Positions 50,061 through 60,162 of a stretch of DNA of 61,191 nucleotides are shown in pieces. The notes below the pieces were generated by a model. That model saw only the letters and a list, made by a program, of their open reading frames with translations. It did not search any database and was not told the DNA's origin. Both the position numbers and the translations under genes were made by a program. The DNA comes from Ruminococcaceae bacterium UBA5391 (GTDB lineage: Bacteria; Bacillota; Clostridia; Oscillospirales; Acutalibacteraceae). The stretch is taken from contig DHOL01000077.1 of assembly GCA_002410755.1 (NCBI GenBank), positions 1 through 61,191 of the forward strand. Direction: 5' to 3'. Each line of letters opens with the position of its first letter. Positions within the stretch are counted from its first letter, which is position 1.

Positions 50061-51229
50061 CAAAGTTTCTGGTGCGCCTTTTTGTTAAGAACTATCAGGA
50101 AACTAATAACCCCGAAGTTCGGCAGAATTACGGCCGATTTGCGGGGATTGTTGGTATCTGCACAAATCTGCTGCTGTTTGTTGTCAAGGTGATTGCCGGT
50201 ACTCTGGCACACAGTATTTCTGTAACGGCGGACGCAGTGAATAACCTGAGTGACTGTGCTTCTTCGGTTGTAACGCTGGTTGGGTTCAAGCTGGCCTCAA
50301 AACCGGCTGACCGGAAGCATCCGTACGGCCATGCACGTTTTGAATATGTAAGCGGCCTTGCCGTTTCATTCCTGATTGCTGCCGTAGGCATTCAGTTTGC
50401 CCGTGACTCTATCTCAAAAATTTTTTATCCGGAAAAGTCTGATTTCAGCCTTGTGACGGTTATTGTGCTTGCCATTTCTATTCTGCTGAAACTCTGGCAG
50501 GGCTTTTTTTACCGCACCATTGGGAAGACAACGGGCTCGGAAACCCTGATTGCAACGGCTGCGGACAGCCGCAGTGACGTGATTTCCACTTCGGTAGTGC
50601 TGATGGGTGCACTGATTACTCATACCACCGGCTGGAACTTTGATGGATATATGGGGCTTGCTGTTGCCGTGCTGATCCTTGTGACCGGCTGCCATATGAT
50701 TGGTAAGACAAGTGACCCGCTGATTGGGGAAGCTCCACCCAAAACGCTCACGGATGATATCTGCCGCACTGTCCGGGAACACGATGGCATCCTAGGTGTG
50801 CATGATTTGGTTGTCCATGACTATGGCCCCGGACGCTGCTTTGCTTCCATCCACTGTGAAGTCCCTGCCGAGCAGAATATCCTTGTGAGCCACGATATCA
50901 TCGACAATATTGAACGCGAATTCCTGTCAAATAAAGGAATCCATCTTGTCATTCATATGGATCCGATTGTTACAAATGACCCGCGCACCAATGAGCTGAA
51001 AAAGAAAGTACTTGCTATGCTCGGGAAGATTTCCCCGAAAATTACGGCGCACGATTTCCGCGTTGTCTGGGGAACAACACATGCGAACCTTGTCTTTGAT
51101 GTCTGTGTTCCTTTTGACTTTCGCCTCAGCGACAAAGAACTGGTATTGGAGATTCAAAGAGGAATCAGTGAAATCAATCCGCACTACTATACTGTTGTAA
51201 CGGTAGACCACGATTATATTCCGGTATAG
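50057..51229 (+). CDS. Cation diffusion facilitator (CDF) transporter
   Basis: The product is 390 aa. Six membrane helices with ADAVNNLSD in helix 2 and ADSRSDV in helix 5 give the zinc/manganese site; HPYGHARFEY is a family motif. A C-terminal cytoplasmic domain follows, with an extra 80 residues compared with short CDFs. It exports Zn2+, Mn2+ or Fe2+ by proton antiport. Coupling to the iron-sulfur-type fumarase gene is unexplained. Confidence 0.92.
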   Translation: MTKFLVRLFVKNYQETNNPEVRQNYGRFAGIVGICTNLLLFVVKVIAGTLAHSISVTADAVNNLSDCASSVVTLVGFKLASKPADRKHPYGHARFEYVSGLAVSFLIAAVGIQFARDSISKIFYPEKSDFSLVTVIVLAISILLKLWQGFFYRTIGKTTGSETLIATAADSRSDVISTSVVLMGALITHTTGWNFDGYMGLAVAVLILVTGCHMIGKTSDPLIGEAPPKTLTDDICRTVREHDGILGVHDLVVHDYGPGRCFASIHCEVPAEQNILVSHDIIDNIEREFLSNKGIHLVIHMDPIVTNDPRTNELKKKVLAMLGKISPKITAHDFRVVWGTTHANLVFDVCVPFDFRLSDKELVLEIQRGISEINPHYYTVVTVDHDYIPV

Positions 51230-51266
51230 CGCCGGAGCTGTGCAAGAAAAATTAACAATTCTGCCC

Positions 51267-51295
51267 TTGCAATTTACGTTGCAATGGTTTATCAT
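51267..51295 (+). promoter_or_regulatory. Sigma-A promoter of htpG
   Basis: TTGCAA, 17-bp spacer, TATCAT. The transcription start falls within the CIRCE element. Confidence 0.8.
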
Positions 51296-51299
51296 GGAA

Positions 51300-51326
51300 T
51301 TAGCACTTGAACAATTAGAGTGCTAA
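51300..51326 (+). promoter_or_regulatory. CIRCE element (HrcA operator)
   Basis: TTAGCACTT-N9-GAGTGCTAA, one mismatch from the consensus TTAGCACTC-N9-GAGTGCTAA. It is placed at the transcription start of htpG, as in HrcA-repressed groE and dnaK operons. Confidence 0.95.
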
Positions 51327-51361
51327 TTCTTTTTTTATAACAGAGGGGAAGCGTATCCGCA

Positions 51362-53245
51362 GTGAAGCAGTTTAAGGCGGAATCCAAACGTCTTTTGGAT
51401 TTGATGATCAATTCTATTTATACTCACAAGGAAATCTTTCTCCGTGAATTGATTTCCAATGCAAGCGACGCGATTGACAAGCTTTATTACAAGGCGCTTT
51501 CAGACGGGAATACCGGACTGAACCGGGACGACTTTGCCATTAACCTGATTCCGGACAAGGAGAAGCGTACACTGACAATTACCGACAATGGATGTGGCAT
51601 GACGAAGGATGAGCTTGATGCAGACCTTGGAACGATTGCCAAAAGCGGTTCGCTTAACTTTAAGCAGGCCATGGACAAGAAAGAGAACATTGAAATCATC
51701 GGCCAGTTTGGCGTAGGCTTTTATTCAGCTTTTATGGTTGCTGAAAAGGTAACGGTTCTTAGCGAAGCTTTCGGCAGCAATGAGGCTTGGAAATGGGAGT
51801 CCTCCGGAACAGAGGGGTATACTCTGGAGCCATGCAGCAAGCAGGGCAATGGCACAGAAATTATTCTTCAGCTCAAACCGGATACCGATGATGAAAAGTA
51901 CGGTGAATTCCTTGACACGTACCACATTAAGAGCCTTGTAAAGAAATACTCGGACTATATCCGTTATCCTATCAAGATGGATATGGAAAAAAGCCGCCTG
52001 AAAGAGGGCACAAAGGATCAGTATGAGACTTATACGGAAAATGAAACACTGAACAGCATGGTTCCGCTTTGGCGCAAGAACAAAAATGAGATTACACAGG
52101 ATCAGTACAACCAATTTTATAAGGATAAATTCGGCGACTATGAAAATCCTGCCAAAGTCATTCACATGTATGTAGAAGGCGCTTCCAATTTCCACGCCCT
52201 GATGTATCTGCCGGCCCACGCCCCGTTCAATTTCTATACCCGCGATTACGAAAAGGGCCTTCAACTTTATTCTAACGGCGTCCTCATTATGGATAAGTGT
52301 GCAGACCTGCTTCCGGATTATTACAGCTTCATGCGCGGCATTGTAGACTCGGAGGATCTTTCTCTGAACATCTCCCGCGAAACCTTGCAGCATGACCGCC
52401 AGCTTAAGCTGATTGCCGAACGCATCGACAAAAAAATCCATTCGGAACTGGAGACAATGCTGAAAAACGACCGTGAAGGCTATGAGAAATTTTTCAAGAA
52501 TTTTGGCCTGCAACTGAAGTATGGCATTTATCAGGACTATGGTGCGCACAAGGAAGAGCTTCAGGACCTTCTGCTGTTTTATTCTTCCAGTGAAAAGAAA
52601 CTTGTCACGCTGAAAGAGTACGTTGACCGCATGAAGAAAGACCAGAAGTATATCTATTATGCGTGTGGTGATACGGTTGACCATGTGGATAAACTGCCGC
52701 AGTCAGAGACTGTAAAGGATCATGGATATGAAATCCTCTACATGGTTGACCCGGTGGACGAATTTGCCGTTTCCATGCTGGCAAAGTATGCTGATAAAGA
52801 GTTTAAGTCCGTTTCTGCCGACGACCTTGGCCTTGAAACCGAAGAAGAAAAGAAGGAAGTCGAAAAGAAAGCCGAAGAAAACAAGGACATGCTTACATTC
52901 ATGAAAAACACTCTTGGTGACAAGGTCAGCAGTGTTGTCCTATCCCAGAAGCTGAAAACGCACCCGGTCTGCCTTTCAACGAACGGCGCTATTTCCATGG
53001 AAATGGAAAAGGTGCTGAACAGTATGCCAAATGTGGAAAAGGATAAAATTAAGACAAAACGTGTCCTTGAAATCAATTCTAGCCACCCGATTTTTGCAAA
53101 GCTCTGTGACCTCTATAAGGACGACAAAGATACCTTGAAGGAGTATGCACAACTGCTTTATGAACAGGCACTAATGATTGAGGGCGTCGCCGTTGATGAT
53201 CCGGTCGATTTCTCCAACCACATCTGCAAGTTAATGGCAAAGTAA
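51362..53245 (+). CDS. htpG: Chaperone HtpG (bacterial Hsp90)
   Basis: The product is 627 aa with a GTG start after AGAGGGGAAG. The GHKL ATPase motifs ([34 protein letters not shown]) and the middle domain with SREXLQ are present ([11 protein letters not shown]). It remodels late folding intermediates with DnaK. CIRCE places it under HrcA. Confidence 0.97.
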   Translation: MKQFKAESKRLLDLMINSIYTHKEIFLRELISNASDAIDKLYYKALSDGNTGLNRDDFAINLIPDKEKRTLTITDNGCGMTKDELDADLGTIAKSGSLNFKQAMDKKENIEIIGQFGVGFYSAFMVAEKVTVLSEAFGSNEAWKWESSGTEGYTLEPCSKQGNGTEIILQLKPDTDDEKYGEFLDTYHIKSLVKKYSDYIRYPIKMDMEKSRLKEGTKDQYETYTENETLNSMVPLWRKNKNEITQDQYNQFYKDKFGDYENPAKVIHMYVEGASNFHALMYLPAHAPFNFYTRDYEKGLQLYSNGVLIMDKCADLLPDYYSFMRGIVDSEDLSLNISRETLQHDRQLKLIAERIDKKIHSELETMLKNDREGYEKFFKNFGLQLKYGIYQDYGAHKEELQDLLLFYSSSEKKLVTLKEYVDRMKKDQKYIYYACGDTVDHVDKLPQSETVKDHGYEILYMVDPVDEFAVSMLAKYADKEFKSVSADDLGLETEEEKKEVEKKAEENKDMLTFMKNTLGDKVSSVVLSQKLKTHPVCLSTNGAISMEMEKVLNSMPNVEKDKIKTKRVLEINSSHPIFAKLCDLYKDDKDTLKEYAQLLYEQALMIEGVAVDDPVDFSNHICKLMAK

Positions 53246-53287
53246 AAAATCCGAGTAAAAATTTGCAGAATAATCACCTGAAATATG

Positions 53288-53320
53288 AAAGCTCCGGAAA
53301 ATGTAGATCCGGAGCTTTTA
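53288..53320 (+). terminator. Terminator of htpG
   Basis: AAAGCTCCGGA pairs with TCCGGAGCTTT (53308-53318), followed by TATTAT. Confidence 0.88.
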
Positions 53321-53412
53321 TTATGCCTAGAATAGACAAGACCAATTTAGACTGCGAAAAAACAAACCCGCAGCAGCGTTTTTACAGCAGGGAAAAAAAG
53401 CCAGCCACAGCT

Positions 53413-54516
53413 TTATTTTTTCTTCGAGCGCTGAAGAGCAAGCAGCAGGTCAACCATACGCCCATAGCTTTGCACGCCGTCCGTCTGGGAATTAGCCTTA
53501 AGGTAGTTATTGTTGGCTTTTGTGGAAGCCTCGGCGACAGGCCCTTTGAAACGATCCCAATATTCGTTGTTAAACTGGAAATCTCTTTGCACGCCGCTGC
53601 TCAGCGATGCATAGATTTCATCCGCTGTTTTGGAATCGGCAGAAAACAAAGCATTGTTAGCGTACGTAAAAGCCATTGCAGTGCCGGAGTAGCGGAAATC
53701 AGCGTCGCTGCTTTTTTCACACGCAAGGTATGCGATAAAATTCGCCTCGTCTTCACGCATATATCCGCGAAGATGCGAAAGCTCGTGGCACATGGTAAAC
53801 GGAAGCGTATAATCCGGAATATCCGTATTTACGTTTGCTTCAAATGTAAATGGGAAAAACATTCCTGTTATATTACATCTGGACATCAACTCTGAAGAAA
53901 AAACGGGCTTTGGCCCACTGTATCCAGGGCGGAGAAGCGGATAGCCTTTGGAAAGACTGTCAAATGCAAGCCGTGCCTTGTCCGCATTCTGGGAAAATTT
54001 ACGCGACCGGAGCTCCATTACAGAGTTGCTGCCGGTTTCCACCTCTTTGCGCAGGCTGCTGGAATCTGCTGCGAGGCTTTTGCAGAGGGTGACTAGTTCC
54101 GGCTTCGTGGATTCCTTAATCTCTAGCCCGCAAGTTTCGGCAAACGTGCTGCGGTGGTAGTTGATGCCGCAGTTCAGGGTGAAGAAAAGAAAAAGTACCC
54201 CTGCCAGGCAGAAAAGATTGACAAGGAACTTCCATGCAGTTATACCGCGGGAACCTTTGCCGCGGATTATACGAAATACAAAACGGATCACCGCTGCCAC
54301 CAAAAAAACAATCAGGAGAAAAACAAAAACTTCCCCAATGGAGAATGGAACGGCCCCTGTTATAGCGTTGCCAAAATGGGAAAGCTTTGGATAAACGGAA
54401 ACCGCATAAGCCTCAGCGAAATTTTTTTGCTCCGAGGCCAGGAAAAGGAGAAGAAAAGAAACCGGGATAGTCAGTAGAATCCACAACCGGTGCAGCCGAA
54501 AAGGTGATTTTATCAT
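53413..54516 (-). CDS. DUF3810 membrane protein with zinc-peptidase motif
   Basis: The product is 367 aa from ATG 54516, after GGAGG. Three membrane helices lie in the first 125 residues, followed by an outer domain. HELSHLRGYMREDEANF at about residue 240 holds HExxH with a downstream Glu, as in zincin-type peptidases. DUF3810 proteins are common in Clostridia, and their substrate is unknown. It is convergent with htpG. Confidence 0.88.
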   Translation of the reverse strand: MIKSPFRLHRLWILLTIPVSFLLLFLASEQKNFAEAYAVSVYPKLSHFGNAITGAVPFSIGEVFVFLLIVFLVAAVIRFVFRIIRGKGSRGITAWKFLVNLFCLAGVLFLFFTLNCGINYHRSTFAETCGLEIKESTKPELVTLCKSLAADSSSLRKEVETGSNSVMELRSRKFSQNADKARLAFDSLSKGYPLLRPGYSGPKPVFSSELMSRCNITGMFFPFTFEANVNTDIPDYTLPFTMCHELSHLRGYMREDEANFIAYLACEKSSDADFRYSGTAMAFTYANNALFSADSKTADEIYASLSSGVQRDFQFNNEYWDRFKGPVAEASTKANNNYLKANSQTDGVQSYGRMVDLLLALQRSKKK

Positions 54517-54547
54517 ATGATCCTCCGCCTGAAAAAGCATTTCCTGT

Positions 54548-54556
54548 ATTATAGCA
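54548..54556 (-). promoter_or_regulatory. Extended -10 promoter of the DUF3810 gene
   Basis: Minus strand TGCTATAAT, 30 bp before the start codon; no clear -35. Confidence 0.6.
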
Positions 54557-54607
54557 CGAAGCGATGCAAAGCGAGGGCATTCTGGGCGAATCTTTTAGAA
54601 AAGCGTA

Positions 54608-54636
54608 TTGCCGTGCCGTATGAAAAATGGTATGAT
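54608..54636 (+). promoter_or_regulatory. Sigma-A promoter of the LURP-one-like gene
   Basis: TTGCCG, 17-bp spacer, TATGAT, divergent from the DUF3810 promoter. Confidence 0.6.
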
Positions 54637-54683
54637 ATTTGGAAGAATAACTGCTGAAAGATTGCAGAAGGGGAGGAATGTGC

Positions 54684-55187
54684 TTGCAGCTTCTTTTGAA
54701 ACCGGAAAACGGCCCAACCCTTCTATTTACCATTTTGGATATGCAGGGGAAAATGGCGTTTGAATTAAAAGGGGAGGTTCTGCCCTTTGGCTGCCGGTGT
54801 ATTCTGCGCACACCGGACGGGAAGACGGCAGCAAGGCTTAATGGTGTCTGCATTCCCGGCTCGTTTCAGTATACTGCCGTACACGGTTCCCACCGCGTGC
54901 GAATGAGGGTTCACCCCGACTCTTTACACCGCCCTGTGATGTTTAAGGGGATGCCGTGGCGTTTCCGCGGAAATTTAGTTACACGCTCATTTGACGTCGT
55001 TGAAGATGTCCCGGGAGACAGCACAACAAGAGTTGTTATGGCGCACGACCGCTGTTGGACTGCCGGAAGGAACTGCTATGCACTGACCATTCCCCGCAGC
55101 GCAGATGTCCCGCTTGCCGTCTGTGTCGCTGCTGCACTGGACAGTTCTGTGCAGACCGGTTGTTTCTCGCCTGTCCCGGCTGGCTGA
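54684..55187 (+). CDS. LURP-one/Tubby-like beta-barrel protein (tentative)
   Basis: The product is 167 aa with a probable TTG start at 54684; GGGGAGG is seven bases upstream, whereas ATG 54678 is too near it. LLFTILDMQGKMAFELKGEV followed by beta-rich repeats and GNLVTRSFDVVEDV resembles the LURP-one-related fold (YxjI-like), built round a D-x-x-G-x-x-x-F turn. Six cysteines are notable for a cytosolic protein. No signal peptide is seen. The family call is tentative and the function is unknown. Confidence 0.65.
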   Translation: MQLLLKPENGPTLLFTILDMQGKMAFELKGEVLPFGCRCILRTPDGKTAARLNGVCIPGSFQYTAVHGSHRVRMRVHPDSLHRPVMFKGMPWRFRGNLVTRSFDVVEDVPGDSTTRVVMAHDRCWTAGRNCYALTIPRSADVPLAVCVAAALDSSVQTGCFSPVPAG

Positions 55188-55190
55188 AAT

Positions 55191-55219
55191 TTGACAAACT
55201 GTGACCGGAATGCCATAAT
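55191..55219 (+). promoter_or_regulatory. Sigma-A promoter of valS
   Basis: TTGACA, 17-bp spacer, CATAAT. The leader to ATG 55291 is about 65 bases, too short for a T-box; none was found. Confidence 0.8.
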
Positions 55220-55290
55220 AACTTAAATTAGTGGTTTCAGTGCGGAAACGTGCTTTTTCGCAATCCTACCAATGGAGGAACAGAATCAAT

Positions 55291-57915
55291 ATGAGCAGGG
55301 AGTTAGCTAAAATTTATGATCCCGGAGAAGTGGAAGACCGGATTTACCAGTTCTGGCTTGACGGGAAATACTTTCACGCAGAACGTGATCCCCAAAAAAG
55401 GCCATATACTATCGTAATGCCGCCGCCAAACATCACAGGCCAGCTTCATATGGGCCATGCACTTGATGAAACGTTGCAGGATATCCTGATTCGCTGGCGC
55501 CGGATGGAGGGTTACTCTGCCCTCTGGGTGCCGGGCACCGACCATGCTTCCATTGCAACGGAGGCAAAAATCGTTGAATCCATGCGGAAAGAGGGCCTTA
55601 CCAAGGAACAAATCGGGCGCGAGGCTTTTCTTAACCGTGCATGGGAGTGGCGGAAAAAATATGGCAGGCGCATTGTGGAGCAGCTTAAAAAGTGCGGCTG
55701 TTCCTGCGACTGGGACCGCGAGCGCTTTACACTTGATGAAGGCTGCTCCAAGGCAGTGCGTGAAGTGTTTGTCCGCCTTTATGAAAAGGGCCTTATCTAC
55801 CGTGGAAAGCGTATTATTAACTGGTGCCCGAACTGCAAGACTTCCATTTCCGACGCAGAAGTAGAATTTACCGAACGCGACGGATTTTTCTGGCATATCC
55901 GCTATCCGTTCAAAGATGGAAGCGGCTACTTGGAACTGGCAACCACGCGGCCGGAGACAATGTTAGGCGATACCGCCGTCGCAGTTCATCCGGATGACAA
56001 AAGGTACAGGCAGTTTGTCGGAAAAACACTCATCCTGCCGCTTGTCGGGCGTGAAATCCCGGTCATTGCGGATGAATATGTGGAACGTGATTTTGGAACT
56101 GGCGTAGTGAAAATTACCCCGGCTCACGATCCGAATGACTTTGAAGTCGGCCTCCGGCACAACCTGCCCGTCATCAATGTGATGAACGAGGATGGAAGCA
56201 TCAATGAAAACGGCGGGAAATATGCCGGTCTTCCCGGCCTTGAAGCGCGCAGCCGGATTGTGAACGACCTGAAAGAACAGGGCTATCTTGTCAAAGTAGA
56301 ACCAATTAAGCACAATGTCGGTTCCTGCTACCGCTGCGGAACCATTGTTGAGCCGCGCATTTCCAAGCAGTGGTTTGTCAAGATGAAGCCGCTCGCGGAA
56401 CCCGCAATTAAGGCCGTAAAAGAGCATAAAGTCCGCCTTCTTCCTGAGCGCATGGAAAAAATCTATTTTAACTGGATGAATAATATCAAGGACTGGTGCA
56501 TTTCCCGGCAGCTTTGGTGGGGGCACCGTATCCCTGCATGGTATTGCCAGGATTGTGGCGAGACAATCGTCGCGCGGGAAACGCCTCATGTCTGTCCAAA
56601 GTGCGGAAGCGCAAATCTTAAGCAGGATCCTGATACTCTGGACACTTGGTTTTCTTCAGCGCTTTGGCCGTTTTCCACGCTTGGATGGCCAGACAAGACT
56701 CCGGATTTTGAGTATTTTTATCCAACCAATACGCTTGTAACGGGCTATGATATTATTTTCTTCTGGGTTGCCCGGATGATTTTCTCCAGCATTGAACAGA
56801 CCGGGGAAGTACCGTTTCATACCGTCCTGTTCCATGGCCTTGTCCGTGACGATCAAGGCCGTAAAATGTCGAAGTCTCTCGGAAACGGCATTGACCCCCT
56901 GAAAGTTATTGGCCAGTATGGAGCAGATGCCCTGCGCTTTACCCTTGCTTCCGGGAATAGCCCGGGAAATGATATGCGCTTTTCCCAGGATAAAGTGGAG
57001 GCAAGCCGCAATTTTGCCAATAAAATCTGGAACGCTGCACGCTTTGTCCGGATGAATATTGAAGGGCATGAAGTGCCGAACAGCCTGCCGGACAGGCTTA
57101 CACCGGAAGACAAATGGATTGTCGACTCCTTTAACAGCACCGCAAGGGAAGTCACGGAGAATCTGGAGCATTTTGAGCTTGGCGTTGCTGTGCAGAAGCT
57201 CTATGATTTCCTCTGGAATGATTTCTGTGACTGGTATATCGAATTTTCAAAAATCCGCCTGAATTCCGGAAATGAAGAGGCAGCTCAGTCTGCATGCAGA
57301 GTCCTTGTTTGGGTAATGTCTTCAACCATGCAGCTCCTGCACCCGTTCATGCCGTTTATTACGGAGGAAATTTGGCAGTCCCTTCCTCATGAAGGCGAAT
57401 CCATTATGGTTTCCAAATGGCCGGAGTTTGACGAAACGCACTGTTTCCCGGAAGCAGCCGGGGAAATGCGGAAAATCATGGAAGCTGTACGTGCTGTGCG
57501 TAACCGCCGCTCTGAAATGAATGTGCCGCCATCTCGCCGGACGCACCTTTATCTGGCAACTGCGGAGCCGGAGACGTTTCGTATGGGAATCCCGATTTTT
57601 AAGCGCCTTGCGTGGGCGAGCAATGTGGAAGTTGGCCCATCGTTTAATTTGGACGGTGCTGTTACCCTTGTGACGCCGGATGCAAAAATTTTCATCCCGA
57701 CCGACGAGCTGGTGGATAAAAAGGCAGAGCTTGCACGCCTGGAAAAAGGACTTGCGTCTGCGAAAAAGCAATTTGAGACGGCTGAAGCAAAGCTTAAGAA
57801 TGAGAAATTCCTCTCGAAAGCCCCGGCAAAAGTGGTGGAAGGCGTCCGGCAGAATGCCGCGAAGCTGGCAGATCACATTGCATTGATTGAATCCAGCATC
57901 AAAGAAATGCAGTAA
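55291..57915 (+). CDS. valS: Valyl-tRNA synthetase
   Basis: The product is 874 aa from ATG 55291, after [24 protein letters not shown] carries the HIGH motif, [14 protein letters not shown] the KMSKS motif (about 523), and a zinc-like [10 protein letters not shown]...CPKCGSANL stretch lies at about 420-450. The C-terminal coiled coil ([20 protein letters not shown]) is present. Confidence 0.98.
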   Translation: MSRELAKIYDPGEVEDRIYQFWLDGKYFHAERDPQKRPYTIVMPPPNITGQLHMGHALDETLQDILIRWRRMEGYSALWVPGTDHASIATEAKIVESMRKEGLTKEQIGREAFLNRAWEWRKKYGRRIVEQLKKCGCSCDWDRERFTLDEGCSKAVREVFVRLYEKGLIYRGKRIINWCPNCKTSISDAEVEFTERDGFFWHIRYPFKDGSGYLELATTRPETMLGDTAVAVHPDDKRYRQFVGKTLILPLVGREIPVIADEYVERDFGTGVVKITPAHDPNDFEVGLRHNLPVINVMNEDGSINENGGKYAGLPGLEARSRIVNDLKEQGYLVKVEPIKHNVGSCYRCGTIVEPRISKQWFVKMKPLAEPAIKAVKEHKVRLLPERMEKIYFNWMNNIKDWCISRQLWWGHRIPAWYCQDCGETIVARETPHVCPKCGSANLKQDPDTLDTWFSSALWPFSTLGWPDKTPDFEYFYPTNTLVTGYDIIFFWVARMIFSSIEQTGEVPFHTVLFHGLVRDDQGRKMSKSLGNGIDPLKVIGQYGADALRFTLASGNSPGNDMRFSQDKVEASRNFANKIWNAARFVRMNIEGHEVPNSLPDRLTPEDKWIVDSFNSTAREVTENLEHFELGVAVQKLYDFLWNDFCDWYIEFSKIRLNSGNEEAAQSACRVLVWVMSSTMQLLHPFMPFITEEIWQSLPHEGESIMVSKWPEFDETHCFPEAAGEMRKIMEAVRAVRNRRSEMNVPPSRRTHLYLATAEPETFRMGIPIFKRLAWASNVEVGPSFNLDGAVTLVTPDAKIFIPTDELVDKKAELARLEKGLASAKKQFETAEAKLKNEKFLSKAPAKVVEGVRQNAAKLADHIALIESSIKEMQ

Positions 57916-57920
57916 CCGGT

Positions 57921-57945
57921 GAGGCGGGAAAACCCGCCTCATTTT
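57921..57945 (+). terminator. Terminator between valS and folC
   Basis: GAGGCGGG-AAAA-CCCGCCTC followed by ATTTTC; the short T run suggests partial read-through into folC. Confidence 0.75.
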
Positions 57946-57973
57946 CATCCCGACTGATGATTGGAGACTTCCG

Positions 57974-59266
57974 ATGACTTATGAGGAAACCCTTTCAAAA
58001 TTTGATTCTTATGAGCGGTTCAGCCGCCGTCCGGGGCTTGAACGCATCCGTGCACTGCTTTCCCTTCTGGGCAACCCCCAGGATGGCTTAAAATTTGTTC
58101 ATGTAGCTGGTACCAACGGCAAAGGGACAACCTGTGAGCTTTTGGCTTCAGCCCTGAAGGCGGCAGGATACCATACCGGCCTGTATCTTTCGCCCCATGT
58201 ATGCGATTTCCGCGAGCGCATTCAAATAGATGGAAGCATGATACCGAGAGAAGAGCTGGTGTGTACAGCAGAGTGTGTTTTTCGCGCTGCGGACAGGCTG
58301 GAAAAGTGCGGTACTCAGGCAAATGAATTTGAGACGATTACCGCTACAGCCATGCTTTGGTTTGCGGAGCAGAAATGCGATATTATTGTGCTGGAAACCG
58401 GACTTGGCGGTCGCTTTGATGCAACAAACGTTATCAAAAATCCTCTTGCTTCCCTTATTACTTCCATTTCACTGGACCATACGAAAGAGCTTGGAAATAC
58501 GGTCGGGGAGATAGCAGCGGAAAAAAGCGGGATTTTTAAGCTCGGCTGCCCTGCAATTTGTGGGCCGGGCATTCCGTTGGCTGCGCTGAAAGTCATCCGC
58601 CATGCGGCGCAGGAAAGTGGCTGTCCGCTGACGGAAGTTCCACCTGATCCTTTCCACATTCTCTCAGACAGCCTTTCCGGAACCAGATTTCTCAGTTGCG
58701 GCACGGAGTTCTTTCTGCCTTTTGCCGGAGAGCACCAGCTTAAAAATGCTGCTGTTGCTCTTGCTGCCCTTGAAGTTCTGAAAAGAGAAGGATACCCGGT
58801 TCCAATTTCTGCGGAGCAAAAAGGCTTTGCCGCTGCACGGCTGCCAGCACGTCTGGAAGTGCTTTCCAAATCTCCGCTCGTCCTTCTGGATGGTGCCCAT
58901 AATCCGGAGGGAACAGCTGCCCTTGCTTCGGCCCTGCACCGCTATTTGCCGGGGAGAAAAATTATTGCCGTTATGGGGATGATGGCGGATAAAGATGCTT
59001 TCCATGCCGTCGAAAATCTATCCTGTTTGTTTTCCCGGGTGTTTACGGCTGCGCCTTCATCGCCTCGTGCTCTTGCGGCAGAAAAGCTTGCGGAGCTTTG
59101 GCAAAGACAGGGTGTCCCTGCCGATGCCGCTGAAAATGCTCAGGAGGCGCTTTCCTGCGCCTTTTCGCTGATAGGGCCATATGATGCACTCGTGATTTGC
59201 GGTTCTTTTTATTTAGCTGGGGAACTGCGGGAACCGGCCCTTAAATGGCTGAAAAATAAAAAATAA
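57974..59266 (+). CDS. folC: Folylpolyglutamate/dihydrofolate synthase
   Basis: The product is 430 aa. GTNGKGTT (about 46-53) is the P-loop, then GLYLSPHV, ETGLGGRFDATN and LLDGAHNPEG. It adds glutamate to folates and retains imported folate in the cell, which fits the THF-controlled folT at 30 kb. Confidence 0.97.
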   Translation: MTYEETLSKFDSYERFSRRPGLERIRALLSLLGNPQDGLKFVHVAGTNGKGTTCELLASALKAAGYHTGLYLSPHVCDFRERIQIDGSMIPREELVCTAECVFRAADRLEKCGTQANEFETITATAMLWFAEQKCDIIVLETGLGGRFDATNVIKNPLASLITSISLDHTKELGNTVGEIAAEKSGIFKLGCPAICGPGIPLAALKVIRHAAQESGCPLTEVPPDPFHILSDSLSGTRFLSCGTEFFLPFAGEHQLKNAAVALAALEVLKREGYPVPISAEQKGFAAARLPARLEVLSKSPLVLLDGAHNPEGTAALASALHRYLPGRKIIAVMGMMADKDAFHAVENLSCLFSRVFTAAPSSPRALAAEKLAELWQRQGVPADAAENAQEALSCAFSLIGPYDALVICGSFYLAGELREPALKWLKNKK

Positions 59267-59299
59267 AGGGCTTCTCTACATTTTTCGAGTAAAAAATCG

Positions 59300-59336
59300 T
59301 TCCCTATCTATTATTGTAGTAGATAGGGAATCTTTT
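59300..59336 (+). terminator. Terminator of folC
   Basis: TTCCCTATCTA pairs with TAGATAGGGAA (59320-59330), then TCTTTT. Confidence 0.88.
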
Positions 59337-59399
59337 ATGCCCGTATGGGACAAACTAACTCAATAGCCTATAGAAGTAGATTCGGGGGGTGCATGTTCC

Positions 59400-59732
59400 A
59401 TGGGAGTCAGGCTGATTTTTAAAAACGAAGTCCTTACCGCAGCTCTGAGCGGTGAGATTGATCACCATGCAGCGCGGGAAATCCGGGGTGAAATCGATTT
59501 GACTGCAACGAAAGTCAAGCCGCAGGAACTGGTGCTCGACTTTTCCGATGTCAGTTTTATGGACAGTTCCGGGGTTGGCCTTGTCATGGGCCGCTGCAAG
59601 CTGATGCAGCTTTGGGGAGGAAAAGTGGAAATCCGGAATCTTCCGCCAAATATTGAGCGCATTGTCTCGCTCGCGGGCCTTAACCAACTTTGCACAATCA
59701 GAAAGGGGGATCCCGATGAAACCAATGAATGA
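59400..59732 (+). CDS. spoIIAA: Anti-anti-sigma factor SpoIIAA
   Basis: The product is 110 aa, a STAS domain. The Ser phosphorylated by SpoIIAB is in MDSSGVGLVMGR (residues 54-65). Dephospho-SpoIIAA releases sigma-F in the forespore. GGGGGGTG precedes the ATG. No clear sigma-H promoter was recognised in the 63 bp between the folC terminator and the start. Confidence 0.96.
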   Translation: MGVRLIFKNEVLTAALSGEIDHHAAREIRGEIDLTATKVKPQELVLDFSDVSFMDSSGVGLVMGRCKLMQLWGGKVEIRNLPPNIERIVSLAGLNQLCTIRKGDPDETNE

Positions 59733-60162
59733 AATGCAGCTCTCATTTCCGAGCAACTCGTCGAACGAAGCTTTTGCACGGGCGGCTGTTTCTGCTTTTG
59801 TGGCACAGCTTGACCCTACGGTTGGAGAACTCTGCGACATCAAGACGGCTGTTTCAGAAGCAGTGACGAACTGCATTGTCCATGCTTACCGAAATACCAT
59901 TGGAACCATTTACATAAACTGCCGGATTTATGAAGATGGAAAAGTAATTGTAAAAGTACGGGACCGCGGTTGCGGCATTGAGGATATTCAGAAGGCCATG
60001 CAGCCAATGTACACAACGTCAGGCGATGAACGTGCCGGCCTTGGTTTTGCGGTAATGCAGAGTTTTATGGACAGACTTCATGTTGCTTCCAAACCGGGGA
60101 AAGGGACTTCTGTCATTTTGCAGAAGACGATTGCCCGCCGTCCGGCCAAAAATGGACAGTGA
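59716..60162 (+). CDS. spoIIAB: Anti-sigma F factor and kinase SpoIIAB
   Basis: The product is 148 aa from ATG 59716, after GAAAGGGGG. The GHKL kinase boxes KTAVSEAVTNCIVHAY, DRGCGI and DERAGLGFAVM are complete. It binds sigma-F or phosphorylates SpoIIAA. It overlaps spoIIAA by 17 bp and sigF by 11 bp, keeping stoichiometry. Confidence 0.97.
   Translation: MKPMNEMQLSFPSNSSNEAFARAAVSAFVAQLDPTVGELCDIKTAVSEAVTNCIVHAYRNTIGTIYINCRIYEDGKVIVKVRDRGCGIEDIQKAMQPMYTTSGDERAGLGFAVMQSFMDRLHVASKPGKGTSVILQKTIARRPAKNGQ

Noticed and set aside
53263..53895. 210-codon plus-strand frame after htpG
   Set aside because: It spans the htpG terminator and lies opposite the DUF3810 gene; there is no ribosome site and no family motif.
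55188..55290. Possible T-box ahead of valS
   Set aside because: The leader is too short, and neither a T-box GGTGG core nor a terminator is present.
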